Source: an uncultured bacterium
GTDB lineage: Bacteria > Planctomycetota > UBA1135 > GCA-002686595
Direction: 5' to 3'
Length of the DNA stretch: 64,000 bases
Assembly: GCA_938083085.1 (NCBI GenBank)
Contig: CALLKX010000048.1
Coordinates: 1 to 64,000 of the forward strand
The position numbers and the translations under genes are program-made. Below the pieces are notes generated by a model, which did no database searches, was not told the origin of the DNA, and saw only the letters and a program-made list of their open reading frames with translations. This document shows positions 51,925 to 60,343 of the stretch, in pieces. Each line of letters opens with the position of its first letter. The stretch's first letter is position 1.

Positions 51925-54321
51925 TCAGCGTGGAGTGGGCCCCGACTCGGCGTCAGATCCAGGATCAGACTCGGCGCCGGATTCAGCGCGGGGCTCACCT
52001 TCAGGCTCCGCGCCCAGGCCCGCTTCCGGTTCAGGTTCAGGCTCGGCGCCCGCTGGAGCGACGGCCCCCGTCACCTGTAGCGCGGCGACCCGGACCCCGT
52101 CCTTCACCGTCCACATGGCGTGCAGTCTGCCGGGCCGTTCGGGGTCCGCCGTCAAGCTGAGCCGGCCACTGCGCCGGCCAGCCTCCACGCCAGCGATCGA
52201 GGTCGCCGGACCGGGCTCATGCCCCGGCGCCACGATCCGTGCCGTCCACTCGGCGTCTCCCACGCCACCGCCGGCCTGGCCGTCGCGGGTCGTGAGATAG
52301 GTCACCACGTAGCGCCCCTCCCCCGCGGCGGCGATGTCGACCCGCCCGAGCACCTCGTCTGAAGCGACCTCCACGGGGCGGCCGAAGCTCTCGCCCCCGT
52401 CATGCGAGAACGCCACCTGAACGCGGGGCGCGCCGGCGACGCCGCCCTCCGTGTACCAGGCCGCGGCGACTGTGGCTCCGAGTGAAGCCCCGTCAGTGTC
52501 CCCGCAAGCGGCCACAGCGGGGCCGTTGACCGGACACCCTGCGATGCGCCAACCGTCCTGGTAGACCGGTCGCGGCTCACTCCAGGTGCCATCGGGCGCG
52601 CGGCGCACGGCCCAGATGTCCCGGACCTCGGCCTCCGTACGATCCCGGTAGACCACCACCGAAGAGCCGTCCGCGAGGGCGACCGCGTCCGTCGGGCAGC
52701 AGTCACAGACGAGCGCGTCGAGGAGCACCTCCTCGCCGAGGCTTCCACCGGCGCCGAGGGTCCGTGCCCGCAGCTGCATCCCGCCCGAGCCGTGGCCCGC
52801 CGCGTGCCCGGCGGCCTCTCCGCCCGCGCGCCCATCGAGCCAGATACAAAGCGCACCCCCCGTCCGCTGCGGGAGGAGCGAGACGAAGCCGTGCTCCACG
52901 GGCTGCTGGTCGTCGTGGAGCCAGCCGAGGTCACGGCCCGGCGGGCCATCCTCTTCGAGGGTCAGCCTGACCCCGTAGGCATAGGTGGAATCCCCGAGCC
53001 GCTCGAGGGTCGCGGCGAGCAAGGCCCCGGAGCTCAGCCGCGCGGCACGGGGCACATCCGCCCAGTTCACGAAGTACCGTCGGCTCGGCAGCTCCCCCTC
53101 CGCCGACTCCTTGGCCACGGTCCGCTCGGACGGCGAGGAAGGATCGGGGTCGCCCAGCAGGACGAGCCGATAGGCGCCGCTCCCGTCCCCTGCGGCGCGA
53201 GCCGTCATCACCGCGGCGGGGACCGCACCCTCAGGGCCGAGCTCCGCCGAGCGGGCCCCTTCATCCTCCACGAACACTCCATCCTCAACGAACACCGGGA
53301 AGCGAGCGCTCGTTGGCGCCGCGAGCGGCACCAGCTCGACCTCGAGCCGGGCATTGGCCGTGGGGCTCAAGGCGGCGCCGGCCCCGGAGCCGAGGAGGAT
53401 CGCGGCGACCCCCGCGAAGCCGACGCCGGTTCCAAGGACGGAGAGCAGACCCACCCGCTGTCCGATCAGGAGACACAGCGGCAGGGTGAAGAGCGGCGTC
53501 GAGCTGAACAGGACCGCGGCGAGCCCGCCGGGGAGCTCGCGCATGGCGTAGTGGTAGGGAAGCAGGCCCAACACCGCGCTCCCCACGCCGATGAGCGACG
53601 CCTTCCCCCACACCGACGCGGGGCCGGGCGCGACGAGCATCGGCTCCACCAGGCGGCGCAGCTCCCTGACGGGAGTGCTGGACCTGCCGAGGCCGGAGAG
53701 GAGCGCGATCGGGACAGCCCCGCAGGCCCCGCCCATCAACCGTACGAACCCGCCGGTGAACACATCCACGTCCTCGAAGCGGCCGCGGCCGAGGGGGACC
53801 GCCGTACCGATGGCCGTCGCCGCGCCCAGGGCGAGCAGGACCCCGATGATCCGCTTCGCTCTCGGGTTCACGTGCCCGGCGCCGTCGTCTGCGCCGCTGC
53901 GGTCCAGGGTCACGAGCACCACGCCCGCGAGCACGAGCGCCATGAAGCCCACGAGCCTCCCGTCGATCTGGTCGCCCGCCAGCGGCACCGACAGCAGCGT
54001 CGCCACCGGCACATTGAGGAGCATGACCGTCGCGGCGGTCTGCACGCCGCAGCGCCGGAAGGCCGCGAAGTAGAGGGTGTCGGAGATCGCGAAGCCGAGG
54101 AGGCCCGAACCGAAGAGCCAGACCCAGGCGTCGCCCACGGGCCAGCGCCCATTGCCGGCGAGAGCGAGGGCCAAAAAGCAGCTAGCCGCCACCCCGTTCT
54201 TGAACAGGTTGGCGGCAGCGGGGCTGACGTCGCCGCGCGCGAGCACGCGGCTGATGGCGATCGAGGCGACCGCCCAGCTAGCGGCAGCAGCGAGGGCACA
54301 TATGAGCGCAGCAGTGGACAC
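51925..54321 (-). CDS. EamA/DMT transporter fused to an Asp-box (BNR/sialidase-like) propeller
   Basis: 798 aa from GTG at 54321, 18 bp after the small basic protein gene. Residues 1-312 are a complete ten-helix drug/metabolite transporter with two EamA halves (SWAVASIAISRVLARG; later GLLPYHYAMRELPGGLAAVL and TPLFTLPLCLLIGQRVG). A linker (313-365) follows, and then a beta-propeller: RRYFVNWADVPRAARLSSGA, the cysteine cluster LVCDCCPTDAVALADG (C539, C541, C542), VVVYRDRTEAEVRDIWAVR, GWRIAGCPVNGPAVAACGD and an Asp-box FSHDGGESFGRPVEVAS. The last 35 residues are a Glu/Pro/Ala/Ser-rich tail. The propeller half resembles sialidase-type exported proteins; its fusion to a transporter is unusual and its expected side of the membrane is unclear. 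Confidence 0.85.
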   Translation of the reverse strand: MSTAALICALAAAASWAVASIAISRVLARGDVSPAAANLFKNGVAASCFLALALAGNGRWPVGDAWVWLFGSGLLGFAISDTLYFAAFRRCGVQTAATVMLLNVPVATLLSVPLAGDQIDGRLVGFMALVLAGVVLVTLDRSGADDGAGHVNPRAKRIIGVLLALGAATAIGTAVPLGRGRFEDVDVFTGGFVRLMGGACGAVPIALLSGLGRSSTPVRELRRLVEPMLVAPGPASVWGKASLIGVGSAVLGLLPYHYAMRELPGGLAAVLFSSTPLFTLPLCLLIGQRVGLLSVLGTGVGFAGVAAILLGSGAGAALSPTANARLEVELVPLAAPTSARFPVFVEDGVFVEDEGARSAELGPEGAVPAAVMTARAAGDGSGAYRLVLLGDPDPSSPSERTVAKESAEGELPSRRYFVNWADVPRAARLSSGALLAATLERLGDSTYAYGVRLTLEEDGPPGRDLGWLHDDQQPVEHGFVSLLPQRTGGALCIWLDGRAGGEAAGHAAGHGSGGMQLRARTLGAGGSLGEEVLLDALVCDCCPTDAVALADGSSVVVYRDRTEAEVRDIWAVRRAPDGTWSEPRPVYQDGWRIAGCPVNGPAVAACGDTDGASLGATVAAAWYTEGGVAGAPRVQVAFSHDGGESFGRPVEVASDEVLGRVDIAAAGEGRYVVTYLTTRDGQAGGGVGDAEWTARIVAPGHEPGPATSIAGVEAGRRSGRLSLTADPERPGRLHAMWTVKDGVRVAALQVTGAVAPAGAEPEPEPEAGLGAEPEGEPRAESGAESDPGSDAESGPTPR

Positions 54322-54339
54322 GCTCGGGGGGCGCCTCGA

Positions 54340-54501
54340 TCAGCTCTTGGCTTCTTCTTCGCCCTTCTCCGCCTTGGAGAGGACGACGCCCTTGCGGGCA
54401 TCCCTGCGAGCGAGCAGATACTTGCCCGACCCCATGCCGATCTTGCGAACACGACGGCGACCACGGGTGGGGCCGCCTGCTTTGAACTGTGACTTGGCCA
54501 T
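54340..54501 (-). CDS. Small basic protein (53 aa)
   Basis: From ATG at 54501 the frame reads MAKSQFKAGGPTRGRRRVR, then KIGMGSGKYLLARRDARKG and a charged end (KAEKGEEEAKS). It is strongly basic in the first 40 residues, as ribosome-associated small proteins are, but I cannot place it in bL34, bTHX or the planctomycete/chlamydial small-basic-protein family with confidence. It lies 18 bp upstream of the transporter-propeller gene on the same strand, with a TACTCT box about 48 nt before the ATG. It is the only gene in the window this basic. Confidence 0.65.
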   Translation of the reverse strand: MAKSQFKAGGPTRGRRRVRKIGMGSGKYLLARRDARKGVVLSKAEKGEEEAKS

Positions 54502-54606
54502 AGCTTTGAACCGCCGTCTCGGGGCATCCGGGACGATCGCGGCCAAAGAGAGTAGGAAGGGGGGCGTCCCGTGTCGAGGGTCCTCGGGCTGGAAGATCCC
54601 AGGCCG

Positions 54607-54612
54607 TAGACT
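54607..54612 (+). promoter_or_regulatory. -10-like box (TAGACT), leaderless, for the ApaH-like gene
   Basis: It is followed by six nt and the ATG at 54619, with no Shine-Dalgarno. It is divergent from the small basic protein gene. Confidence 0.45.
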
Positions 54613-54618
54613 GCGGGC

Positions 54619-55344
54619 ATGAACGGCCGGCGCATCTTCATCGGAGACCTCCAGGGCTGCAGGGAGGAGTTCGAGGCCCTGCTCACCAAGGTGGGCTTCG
54701 ATCCCGCTGGGGACACCCTCCACCCCGTCGGAGACCTCGTAAATCGGGGTCCCGACTCCGTGGGGTGCGTCCGGTTGTGCCGCGACCTGGGCGCCCGGCC
54801 GGTCCTCGGCAACCACGATGTCCACATGCTGCGGCAGTGGCACGACCCCAGCTGGAGGGGCCGCCGGACCTCCCTGGAGGCCCTCCTGGGCGCCCCGGAC
54901 GGCGAGAATCTCCTCGCCTGGCTCGAGCAGCAACCCCTGGTACTGGGCTGGGAGGATGTGATCTGCCTCCACGCGGGGATCCACCCCGCCTGGATTGACC
55001 CGGTGCCACTCCTCACGGGGAGGGACCTCCTGGACGCCGAGGACGAGGCCGTCGAGTTCGCGCTCCGTGCCCGCCACTGTGACTCCACGGGGGCGCAGCC
55101 CGAGAGCGACTGGCCCGCCCCGGGGGACCCGTTCCAGCCCTGGGATCACTTCTGGCGGGCCCGCACTTCGGAGACCCGAACCGTTGTGTTTGGGCACTGG
55201 GCCCGGCGTGGCCTGGTCGAACTCGAGCGTACCCGCGGGCTGGACACGGGCTGCGTCTACGGCGGGGAGCTCACCGCCTGGATCCCCGAGGAGGACCGCA
55301 TCGTCAGCGTGGCGGCCCGCCAGCGCTGGCACGCGGGGTCATGA
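54619..55344 (+). CDS. ApaH-like symmetrical diadenosine tetraphosphatase/metallophosphatase
   Basis: 241 aa, close to ApaH (about 270-280) but somewhat shorter. Motifs in order: RIFIGDLQGCREEFEALL (GDxxG, His replaced by Gln), HPVGDLVNRGPDSVGC, VLGNHDVHMLRQWHD, ICLHAGIHPAWIDPV, TVVFGHWARRGLVEL and RGLDTGCVYGGELTAW. These are the ApaH subgroup of metallophosphoesterases, which hydrolyse Ap4A to two ADP and can also remove NpnN RNA caps. The gene overlaps the following methyltransferase gene by four bases (ATGA). Confidence 0.85.
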   Translation: MNGRRIFIGDLQGCREEFEALLTKVGFDPAGDTLHPVGDLVNRGPDSVGCVRLCRDLGARPVLGNHDVHMLRQWHDPSWRGRRTSLEALLGAPDGENLLAWLEQQPLVLGWEDVICLHAGIHPAWIDPVPLLTGRDLLDAEDEAVEFALRARHCDSTGAQPESDWPAPGDPFQPWDHFWRARTSETRTVVFGHWARRGLVELERTRGLDTGCVYGGELTAWIPEEDRIVSVAARQRWHAGS

Positions 55345-56153
55345 CGCCCACCAGCAGAGGCAAGGCCAAGCGCTACGAGGACCTCGACTGGTACGAGACC
55401 CCCAGGTACTACGACGCCATCTACGACGTGGACACCGACCTCGAGGCCGCCTTCCTCGAGGCCGCCCACGAGCGCCACGCCACCCCGGGCCGCGGCAGGA
55501 GAGTCCTGGAGCCGGCCTGTGGATCGGGCCGGCTGCTCGCCGCCATGGCCGAACGGGGCTGGCGGGTCCGGGGGTTTGATCTTGGGGGGGCCATGGTGCG
55601 CTACAGCCGTGAGCGGCTGCGCTCGGCGGGGCTCGCCGGGACCGTGGTCCAGGACGACATGGCGACCTTCGAGACTCCGGGGACCTTCGACCTCGCCCAC
55701 TGCCTCGTGAGCACCTTCAAGTACCTGCTCAGCGAACGCGACGCCCGCAGCCACCTGCGCGCCGTGGCGCGGGCCCTGCGCCCCGGCGGGATCTACCTCC
55801 TCGGTCTTCACCTCTCCAGGTACGGAGCCTCGCGCAAGGCCCATGAGCGCTGGACGGTCGAGCGGGGCGGTGCGGAGGTGGATTGCACAGTGACCACCTG
55901 GCCGCCTGACAAGACAAGGCGACGGGAGAGAGTCGAGGCCCGAATGCGAGTCGTCGAGAGCGGTGAGGAGCGGCGCTCCCGCACCACCTGGGAGTTCCGC
56001 ACCTACGACGCGGCGCAGGTCCTGCGCATGCTCCGCGCGGTGCCTGAGTTCGAGCACGTGGAGACCTACGACTTCCACTACGAGATCGAGGAGCCCCAGA
56101 CGCTCTCCGACCGGCAATTCGACACCATCCTGGTCCTCAAGCGCCGCCCCTGA
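55341..56153 (+). CDS. Class I SAM-dependent methyltransferase
   Basis: 270 aa. Motif I RRVLEPACGSGRLLAAMAER binds S-adenosylmethionine, and VRGFDLGGAMVRYSRERLRS is the acidic end of strand two. AHCLVSTFKYLLSERDARSH and ALRPGGIYLLGLHLSRYG correspond to motifs IV to VI. The C-terminal DFHYEIEEPQTLSDRQFDTI precedes the last strand (LVLKRRP). The substrate is not evident. It is translationally coupled to the ApaH-like gene, which suggests a small-molecule or nucleotide-linked reaction, but this is conjecture. Confidence 0.82.
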   Translation: MTPTSRGKAKRYEDLDWYETPRYYDAIYDVDTDLEAAFLEAAHERHATPGRGRRVLEPACGSGRLLAAMAERGWRVRGFDLGGAMVRYSRERLRSAGLAGTVVQDDMATFETPGTFDLAHCLVSTFKYLLSERDARSHLRAVARALRPGGIYLLGLHLSRYGASRKAHERWTVERGGAEVDCTVTTWPPDKTRRRERVEARMRVVESGEERRSRTTWEFRTYDAAQVLRMLRAVPEFEHVETYDFHYEIEEPQTLSDRQFDTILVLKRRP

Positions 56154-56194
56154 ACGCCGCAAGACCGGCCTGCGCGGCGAGTTGGCCAGGCCAA

Positions 56195-56270
56195 GGGGCC
56201 TCTCGATGGAGCTCGCCGGATCGAGCTCGGGGCGACGCTGTGAGCCGGGCGTGAGTCCCGAGAGAGGCCC
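56195..56270. other. Long-range inverted repeat between the methyltransferase and sulfatase-like genes
   Basis: GGGGCCTCTCG (56195-56205) pairs with CGAGAGAGGCCC (56259-56270, with a two-base bulge), enclosing a GAGCTCG/CGAGCTC hairpin (56209-56228). It begins with the same GGGGCCTCTC as the structured-RNA candidate at 13412. The rest of the 300-bp gap contains a T8 tract at 56413-56420, striking in such GC-rich DNA, 38 bp before the sulfatase-like ATG. Confidence 0.4.
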
Positions 56271-56445
56271 GAGGTGAGTCAGGTCGCTCGAGGCTCCGAT
56301 GCCTGACGATGGAGTACCCCGGACCGACCACCAATTAGAGACGACCCAACCGGACCCCAGCAGTGGCCTCCAGGGCCCCGAGTGCTGGACGGCACCCCAT
56401 CCCGAAGCCGCCTTTTTTTTGATCGCCCGGGGCGCCTGAGCGAGA

Positions 56446-56451
56446 GATACT
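56446..56451 (+). promoter_or_regulatory. -10-like box (GATACT), leaderless, for the sulfatase-like gene
   Basis: It is identical to the box of the LytS-like gene and, as there, is followed by exactly six nt and ATG (56458). There is no Shine-Dalgarno. Confidence 0.5.
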
Positions 56452-56457
56452 TCGACC

Positions 56458-58845
56458 ATGAAATGCGCCGTGCTCGACCGAGTCACCCTCGTGGGGATGG
56501 CCTTGCTTGCCATCATGTCCTGTGCCGGAGACACGGACCCGGCACCGACCGGTCCCGGAGGATTTGCGCGCATCGAATTCGAGCCGCTGCCCCCCTCGGA
56601 CGACGCCGCCCAGCTTCTTGCAACCCTCGAGGCCGCCGGGAATGACTTTCCGTGGTCGGGCCAAGCCGCGGGTGAGGTGGGACGCCGGGACCTGGCCGAC
56701 CCCTCCGGCGGGCAGGCGCCACTGCGCGGGATGTCCCTGACGGGAAGAGGTCAGGCGAGGTCCATCGAGGGGCCGGTCCCCCAAGAGGCCGACGGCTTCA
56801 ACCAGGTCGTCCTCGAGGCCGCCGCGATCCAGGGCACGAAGGAGATTGTCCATCTGGAATTGAAGCGGGACGGCAAGACGGTCTTTCGGTCAAGAGGGGG
56901 TGAGTTCAAGGCCACCGGCGGGCTCGAGGTCGTCACCTTCACGCTCCCCGGACAGGGGATCGGGCTTCCCAAGGCGGACCGATTCAAGATCGAGTTCGCC
57001 GGTCAATGCGCGGTCGACATCGCCCAGAGCGTCTCCTTCGTCGAACAGCCCCTGTCTCGCTATCTCATCGCGGGAGACCCCGGCGGCACGACACGCTTGG
57101 TCGGGGACCTCCTTCGACGCTCGATCAGCGTCACCTCCGAGAGCCCCCGCTCGGCTGCGCTCGAGTTGAGTGAGGGCGAAGCGCTCGAGCTCTACGTTGC
57201 TGGCGACCCCGAGTTCCTCATCGGGAAGGCCGCCCTCCGCTTCACGGTGACCCTTAGCGGAAGCCAAGACACAAGCACACGCTCGGTCACCGTTGGGAAG
57301 GACGAGTGGGCCCCGCTGCGCTTCACCGCCGCCGAGGCCGGCGCCGGACCGGCGACGCTGGACGTCTCTGTGCAACGCGCGGACAGCGAAGACTGCGCGG
57401 TGGGGTACATCAGCGAGGCAGCGATTCGTCGCCGAGGGCAGGCGGGGCCGACAGTCCTCCTGATCACCTCCGACACGCACCGGGCAGATCACGTTGGGGT
57501 CTTCAACACCAATTCCCCCGTCAGTACTCCGCAGTTGGATGCGCTGGCGGCGAGGGGAGTTGCGTTCAGCAACTGCCTCTCCTCGACCAACGTCACGAAC
57601 CCGTCCCACATGGCACTGATGACGGGCATGCACCCGCGGGACATCGGGATCCTCTCCAACCGCGCCCGGCTCGCGCCCGCGGCCGAGACCCTCGCAGAGA
57701 GGTTCGCCGCGGCTGGCTATGAGACCTTCGCCGTGACCAGCTCGTTCCACTTGCTCGACCAGCACAGCGGCCTGGGCCAGGGGTTCGACCGAATGGAGGG
57801 GCCGGTCAGGCTCCAGCGAGACGGTGAGGTCTCGATCTCGCGGCTCGTGGACTGGATCGATGGAGCGGAGGGCGCCCCGGTCTTCGCGTGGCTCCACCTG
57901 TTCGATGCCCACGAGCCCTACGGCCCTCCCAAGCCCTTCGACAGGAAGTACTACGACGGGCACGAGCCCTTCGGAGACCGGCCGCTGCAACTCGACAAGC
58001 GGCTGATCCCCGGCTGGCTCGAGGGCCTCCAGGACGTCGACTATCCCTACGCCCAGTACCGCGCCGAGGTCGACTATCTGGACGGCGCCCTGGCCGAGGT
58101 CCTCGACCACCCGCGGGTGCGAGACGGGCTGGTGGCCTTCACCGCAGATCACGGAGAGTCCTTCGGAGAGCACGGCGTCTGGTGGAATCACGCGGGCCTC
58201 TATCCCGGCACCACCCGGATCCCGCTCATCATGACCTGGAAAGGGGGGCCGCGTGGGCTGATGCTTGATGCCCCGGTACGGCACCTCGACATCTCCCGCT
58301 CACTGCTCGCCCTGAGCGGCCTCGAGCACGAGGACTTCCCGGGGCGGGACCTCAGGGAGGCGGTGGCTGATGAATTCCTCGAGGAGCCGCGCTTCATGGT
58401 CGGAGCTCACGGCTTCTCCGGCGCGGTCCGATCAGGGCAATGGCTCTTCACGATGGACCTCAAGCCCCACCACGAGGCATCGCGAGAGAAGCCCAGGACC
58501 ACCGGGCAGTCCGAGCTCTTCAACCTCTCGGAGGACCCCATGTGCGAACGTGACCTGCTCCTTGGAGAGCCAGATCGCGCCCTCGCGATGCGCAAGGCGC
58601 TGGTGACCTGGATGCAGTCCGCGGCCGGGGAGGGCCTCCGCGAAGATCAACGCAGGAGCACTGAGGACGAGTCCATGCTGGCTGCACTTGGCTACGCCAA
58701 CAACGCGGCCTCGCAGTCCAGCCAGCTCTGGGACCCGGAGAGGTGGAACGGTCCGCGGGCCTGGGAGGAGAGCCCCTGGCGGCGGTTCTTCGAGGACGAC
58801 TCCTTCCGCGAGAAGTACCTCCGCTCTCTCTCCAAGAGCAAGTAA
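56458..58845 (+). CDS. Sulfatase-fold lipoprotein lacking the formylglycine cysteine
   Basis: 795 aa. A lipoprotein signal ends at LLAIMSCAG. Residues about 35-330 form a beta-rich N-terminal region; the alkaline-phosphatase/sulfatase fold starts near TVLLITSDTHRADHVGVFNT, where DTHRADH replaces the more usual DDxR metal site but keeps the aspartate. The position of the catalytic Cys/Ser (C/S-x-P-x-R) reads T380-N-P-S-H: Thr in place of the residue that becomes formylglycine, and His for Arg. Metal-binding FTADHGESFGEHGVWWNHAG is intact. Such members are better viewed as phosphoesterase/phosphotransferase-like enzymes using Thr, or as inactive. The usual sulfatase-maturase gene is not nearby. 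Confidence 0.85.
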   Translation: MKCAVLDRVTLVGMALLAIMSCAGDTDPAPTGPGGFARIEFEPLPPSDDAAQLLATLEAAGNDFPWSGQAAGEVGRRDLADPSGGQAPLRGMSLTGRGQARSIEGPVPQEADGFNQVVLEAAAIQGTKEIVHLELKRDGKTVFRSRGGEFKATGGLEVVTFTLPGQGIGLPKADRFKIEFAGQCAVDIAQSVSFVEQPLSRYLIAGDPGGTTRLVGDLLRRSISVTSESPRSAALELSEGEALELYVAGDPEFLIGKAALRFTVTLSGSQDTSTRSVTVGKDEWAPLRFTAAEAGAGPATLDVSVQRADSEDCAVGYISEAAIRRRGQAGPTVLLITSDTHRADHVGVFNTNSPVSTPQLDALAARGVAFSNCLSSTNVTNPSHMALMTGMHPRDIGILSNRARLAPAAETLAERFAAAGYETFAVTSSFHLLDQHSGLGQGFDRMEGPVRLQRDGEVSISRLVDWIDGAEGAPVFAWLHLFDAHEPYGPPKPFDRKYYDGHEPFGDRPLQLDKRLIPGWLEGLQDVDYPYAQYRAEVDYLDGALAEVLDHPRVRDGLVAFTADHGESFGEHGVWWNHAGLYPGTTRIPLIMTWKGGPRGLMLDAPVRHLDISRSLLALSGLEHEDFPGRDLREAVADEFLEEPRFMVGAHGFSGAVRSGQWLFTMDLKPHHEASREKPRTTGQSELFNLSEDPMCERDLLLGEPDRALAMRKALVTWMQSAAGEGLREDQRRSTEDESMLAALGYANNAASQSSQLWDPERWNGPRAWEESPWRRFFEDDSFREKYLRSLSKSK

Positions 58846-58920
58846 GAGAGCCCGCGCTGACCGGCGAGCCTGACGCCACCGAACGAGGGAAGGGAGGCGC
58901 AAGGACCCCCTCCGCTCGAC

Positions 58921-58945
58921 CGGGTCGAGTCCGTCGCTCGACCCG
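58921..58945. terminator. Hairpin between the convergent sulfatase-like and rlmL-like genes
   Basis: A perfect 9-bp stem CGGGTCGAG / CTCGACCCG with a 7-nt loop lies between the two converging stops. The flanking tracts are weak (CTTGCCCCTG), so it is more likely a bidirectional stop structure than a classic terminator. Confidence 0.5.
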
Positions 58946-58963
58946 CCTTGCCCCTGATTGGCC

Positions 58964-60091
58964 TCAGAGCTCGGCGGTCACGAGCTGACACTCGATGCCG
59001 CCGTTGAGGATCCGGTGCCGCTCGGCGCGGGAGAGCCGGAGCAACCCGGCGAGGCGTGAAGAGCCCGTGAGCAGCGCCACCCGGTAGCCGGTGAGCGCCT
59101 TGAGCTGCGCGCCGAAGTCTCCATGCAGCTCCTCGACGCGGTCCCCCACTCGCTCACCATAGGGCAGGTTGCTGACCACCGTGCCGTTCCAGCCCGCCCG
59201 CGGCGCGAAGGCGCGGGCGTCAGCGACTTCGAGGTCGCCGAGTTCGGTGAAGCCCAGCCCGTCGAGGTGACCCCGCGTCTCCTCGAGCCGGTCCGGGGCG
59301 ATGTCGTGCCCGACGAGCCGGAGCTTGCGCGGGATGCGGATCTTGTCCCTCGCCTCGTCCCGCAGGCTTGCCCACCCCGCGGCGTCGTGGTCGCGCCAGG
59401 TCTCGAAGCCAAAGCGTTCCCGCGAGAGCCCCGGGGCCATCCCCGCAGCGATCATCGCGCCCTCCACCAGCAAGGTCCCGGTCCCGCAGAACGGATCGAG
59501 GAGGGGGCCTCGGCGATCCCAGCCAGAGCGCAACACACAGGCCGCCGCGAGGGTCTCCGCCAGCGGCGCCCGGCCCTGTGAGTTCCGCCAACCCCGCCGA
59601 TGCAACGACGCACCAGAGGTGTCGACAGAGAGCGTCGCGCGGTCGCGGTAGAGGTGGAGGTGGACCCGGACATCGGCCGTGTCCCGGTCCACGCTCGGCC
59701 GGGTCCCGTCCGCGGCGCGGACCTGATCCACGATCACATCCTTCACCCGCTGCTGCAGGTAGCGGCTGTGATCGAGCACGGAGTCCTTGGTCTGGGCGTC
59801 CACCCAGAGCGTCCCCGTCGGCTCGATGAACGCGGACCAATCCACGCTGCCAACACCCTCATCCACCGCCGACTCGCTCGGACATTCGAAGCGCGCCTCA
59901 CGGCGCAGCACTCGCACCGCCGTGCGCAGCCAGAGGTTGGCGCGCCAGGCCTCGGGCATGGTGCCCTCGAAGCGCACGCCGCCCACCTGCTGCTCGGGGC
60001 GCCCGAGGCCCAGCTGTCGAACCTCCTCGTGAAGCAGCGGCTCGACGCCGGGCGCGCAGGTCGCGAAGTAGGTGAAGCGTTTTCCGAACAT
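58964..60091 (-). CDS. THUMP-domain RNA methyltransferase (RlmL/YpsC type)
   Basis: 375 aa. The N-terminal THUMP region (APGVEPLLHEEVRQLGLGRP through WVDAQTKDSVLDHSRYLQQR) binds RNA. The methyltransferase domain has motif I LLDPFCGTGTLLVEGAMIAA and the catalytic NLPY in TVVSNLPYGERVGDRVEEL, the hallmark of N2-guanine methylases such as RlmL (G2445 of 23S rRNA). The length matches the stand-alone class without the RlmK half. ATG at 60091; a TAGGGT box lies about 30 nt upstream. Confidence 0.9.
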   Translation of the reverse strand: MFGKRFTYFATCAPGVEPLLHEEVRQLGLGRPEQQVGGVRFEGTMPEAWRANLWLRTAVRVLRREARFECPSESAVDEGVGSVDWSAFIEPTGTLWVDAQTKDSVLDHSRYLQQRVKDVIVDQVRAADGTRPSVDRDTADVRVHLHLYRDRATLSVDTSGASLHRRGWRNSQGRAPLAETLAAACVLRSGWDRRGPLLDPFCGTGTLLVEGAMIAAGMAPGLSRERFGFETWRDHDAAGWASLRDEARDKIRIPRKLRLVGHDIAPDRLEETRGHLDGLGFTELGDLEVADARAFAPRAGWNGTVVSNLPYGERVGDRVEELHGDFGAQLKALTGYRVALLTGSSRLAGLLRLSRAERHRILNGGIECQLVTAEL

Positions 60092-60220
60092 GGGGGTTGG
60101 GGCGGTGTGGCGGCGAGCCGGGGACCCTACTCCCCCCGGTCACAGGGCGGTAGTCAGGGCCGCAGATCCGCGGTCTGGCCCGCGCTATCCAACGGGCGAT
60201 CCAAAGATAGAGACGGCGAC

Positions 60221-60328
60221 CAGGGCCAGCGGCAGGGCCAGTTGCGGGGCCAGTTGCGGGGCCAGTTGCGGGGCCAGTCGCGGGGCCAGTCGCGGGGCCA
60301 GTCGCGGGGTCAGTCGCGGGGCCAGCAA
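60221..60328. repeat. 9 x 12-bp tandem repeat (CGGGGCCAGTTG/TCG)
   Basis: Units of 12 bp start at 60221 and run without interruption to 60328, with variants at the tenth and eleventh positions (TTG changes to TCG halfway). It is the longest array in the window and lies in the 250-bp gap between the rlmL-like gene start and the FAD oxidoreductase stop. Confidence 0.96.
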
Positions 60329-60343
60329 GCAGGCCGAACGAGC

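Noticed and set aside
60221-60328. CRISPR array
   Set aside because: Units are contiguous 12-bp repeats without spacers and no cas gene is present; the same holds for the other arrays.
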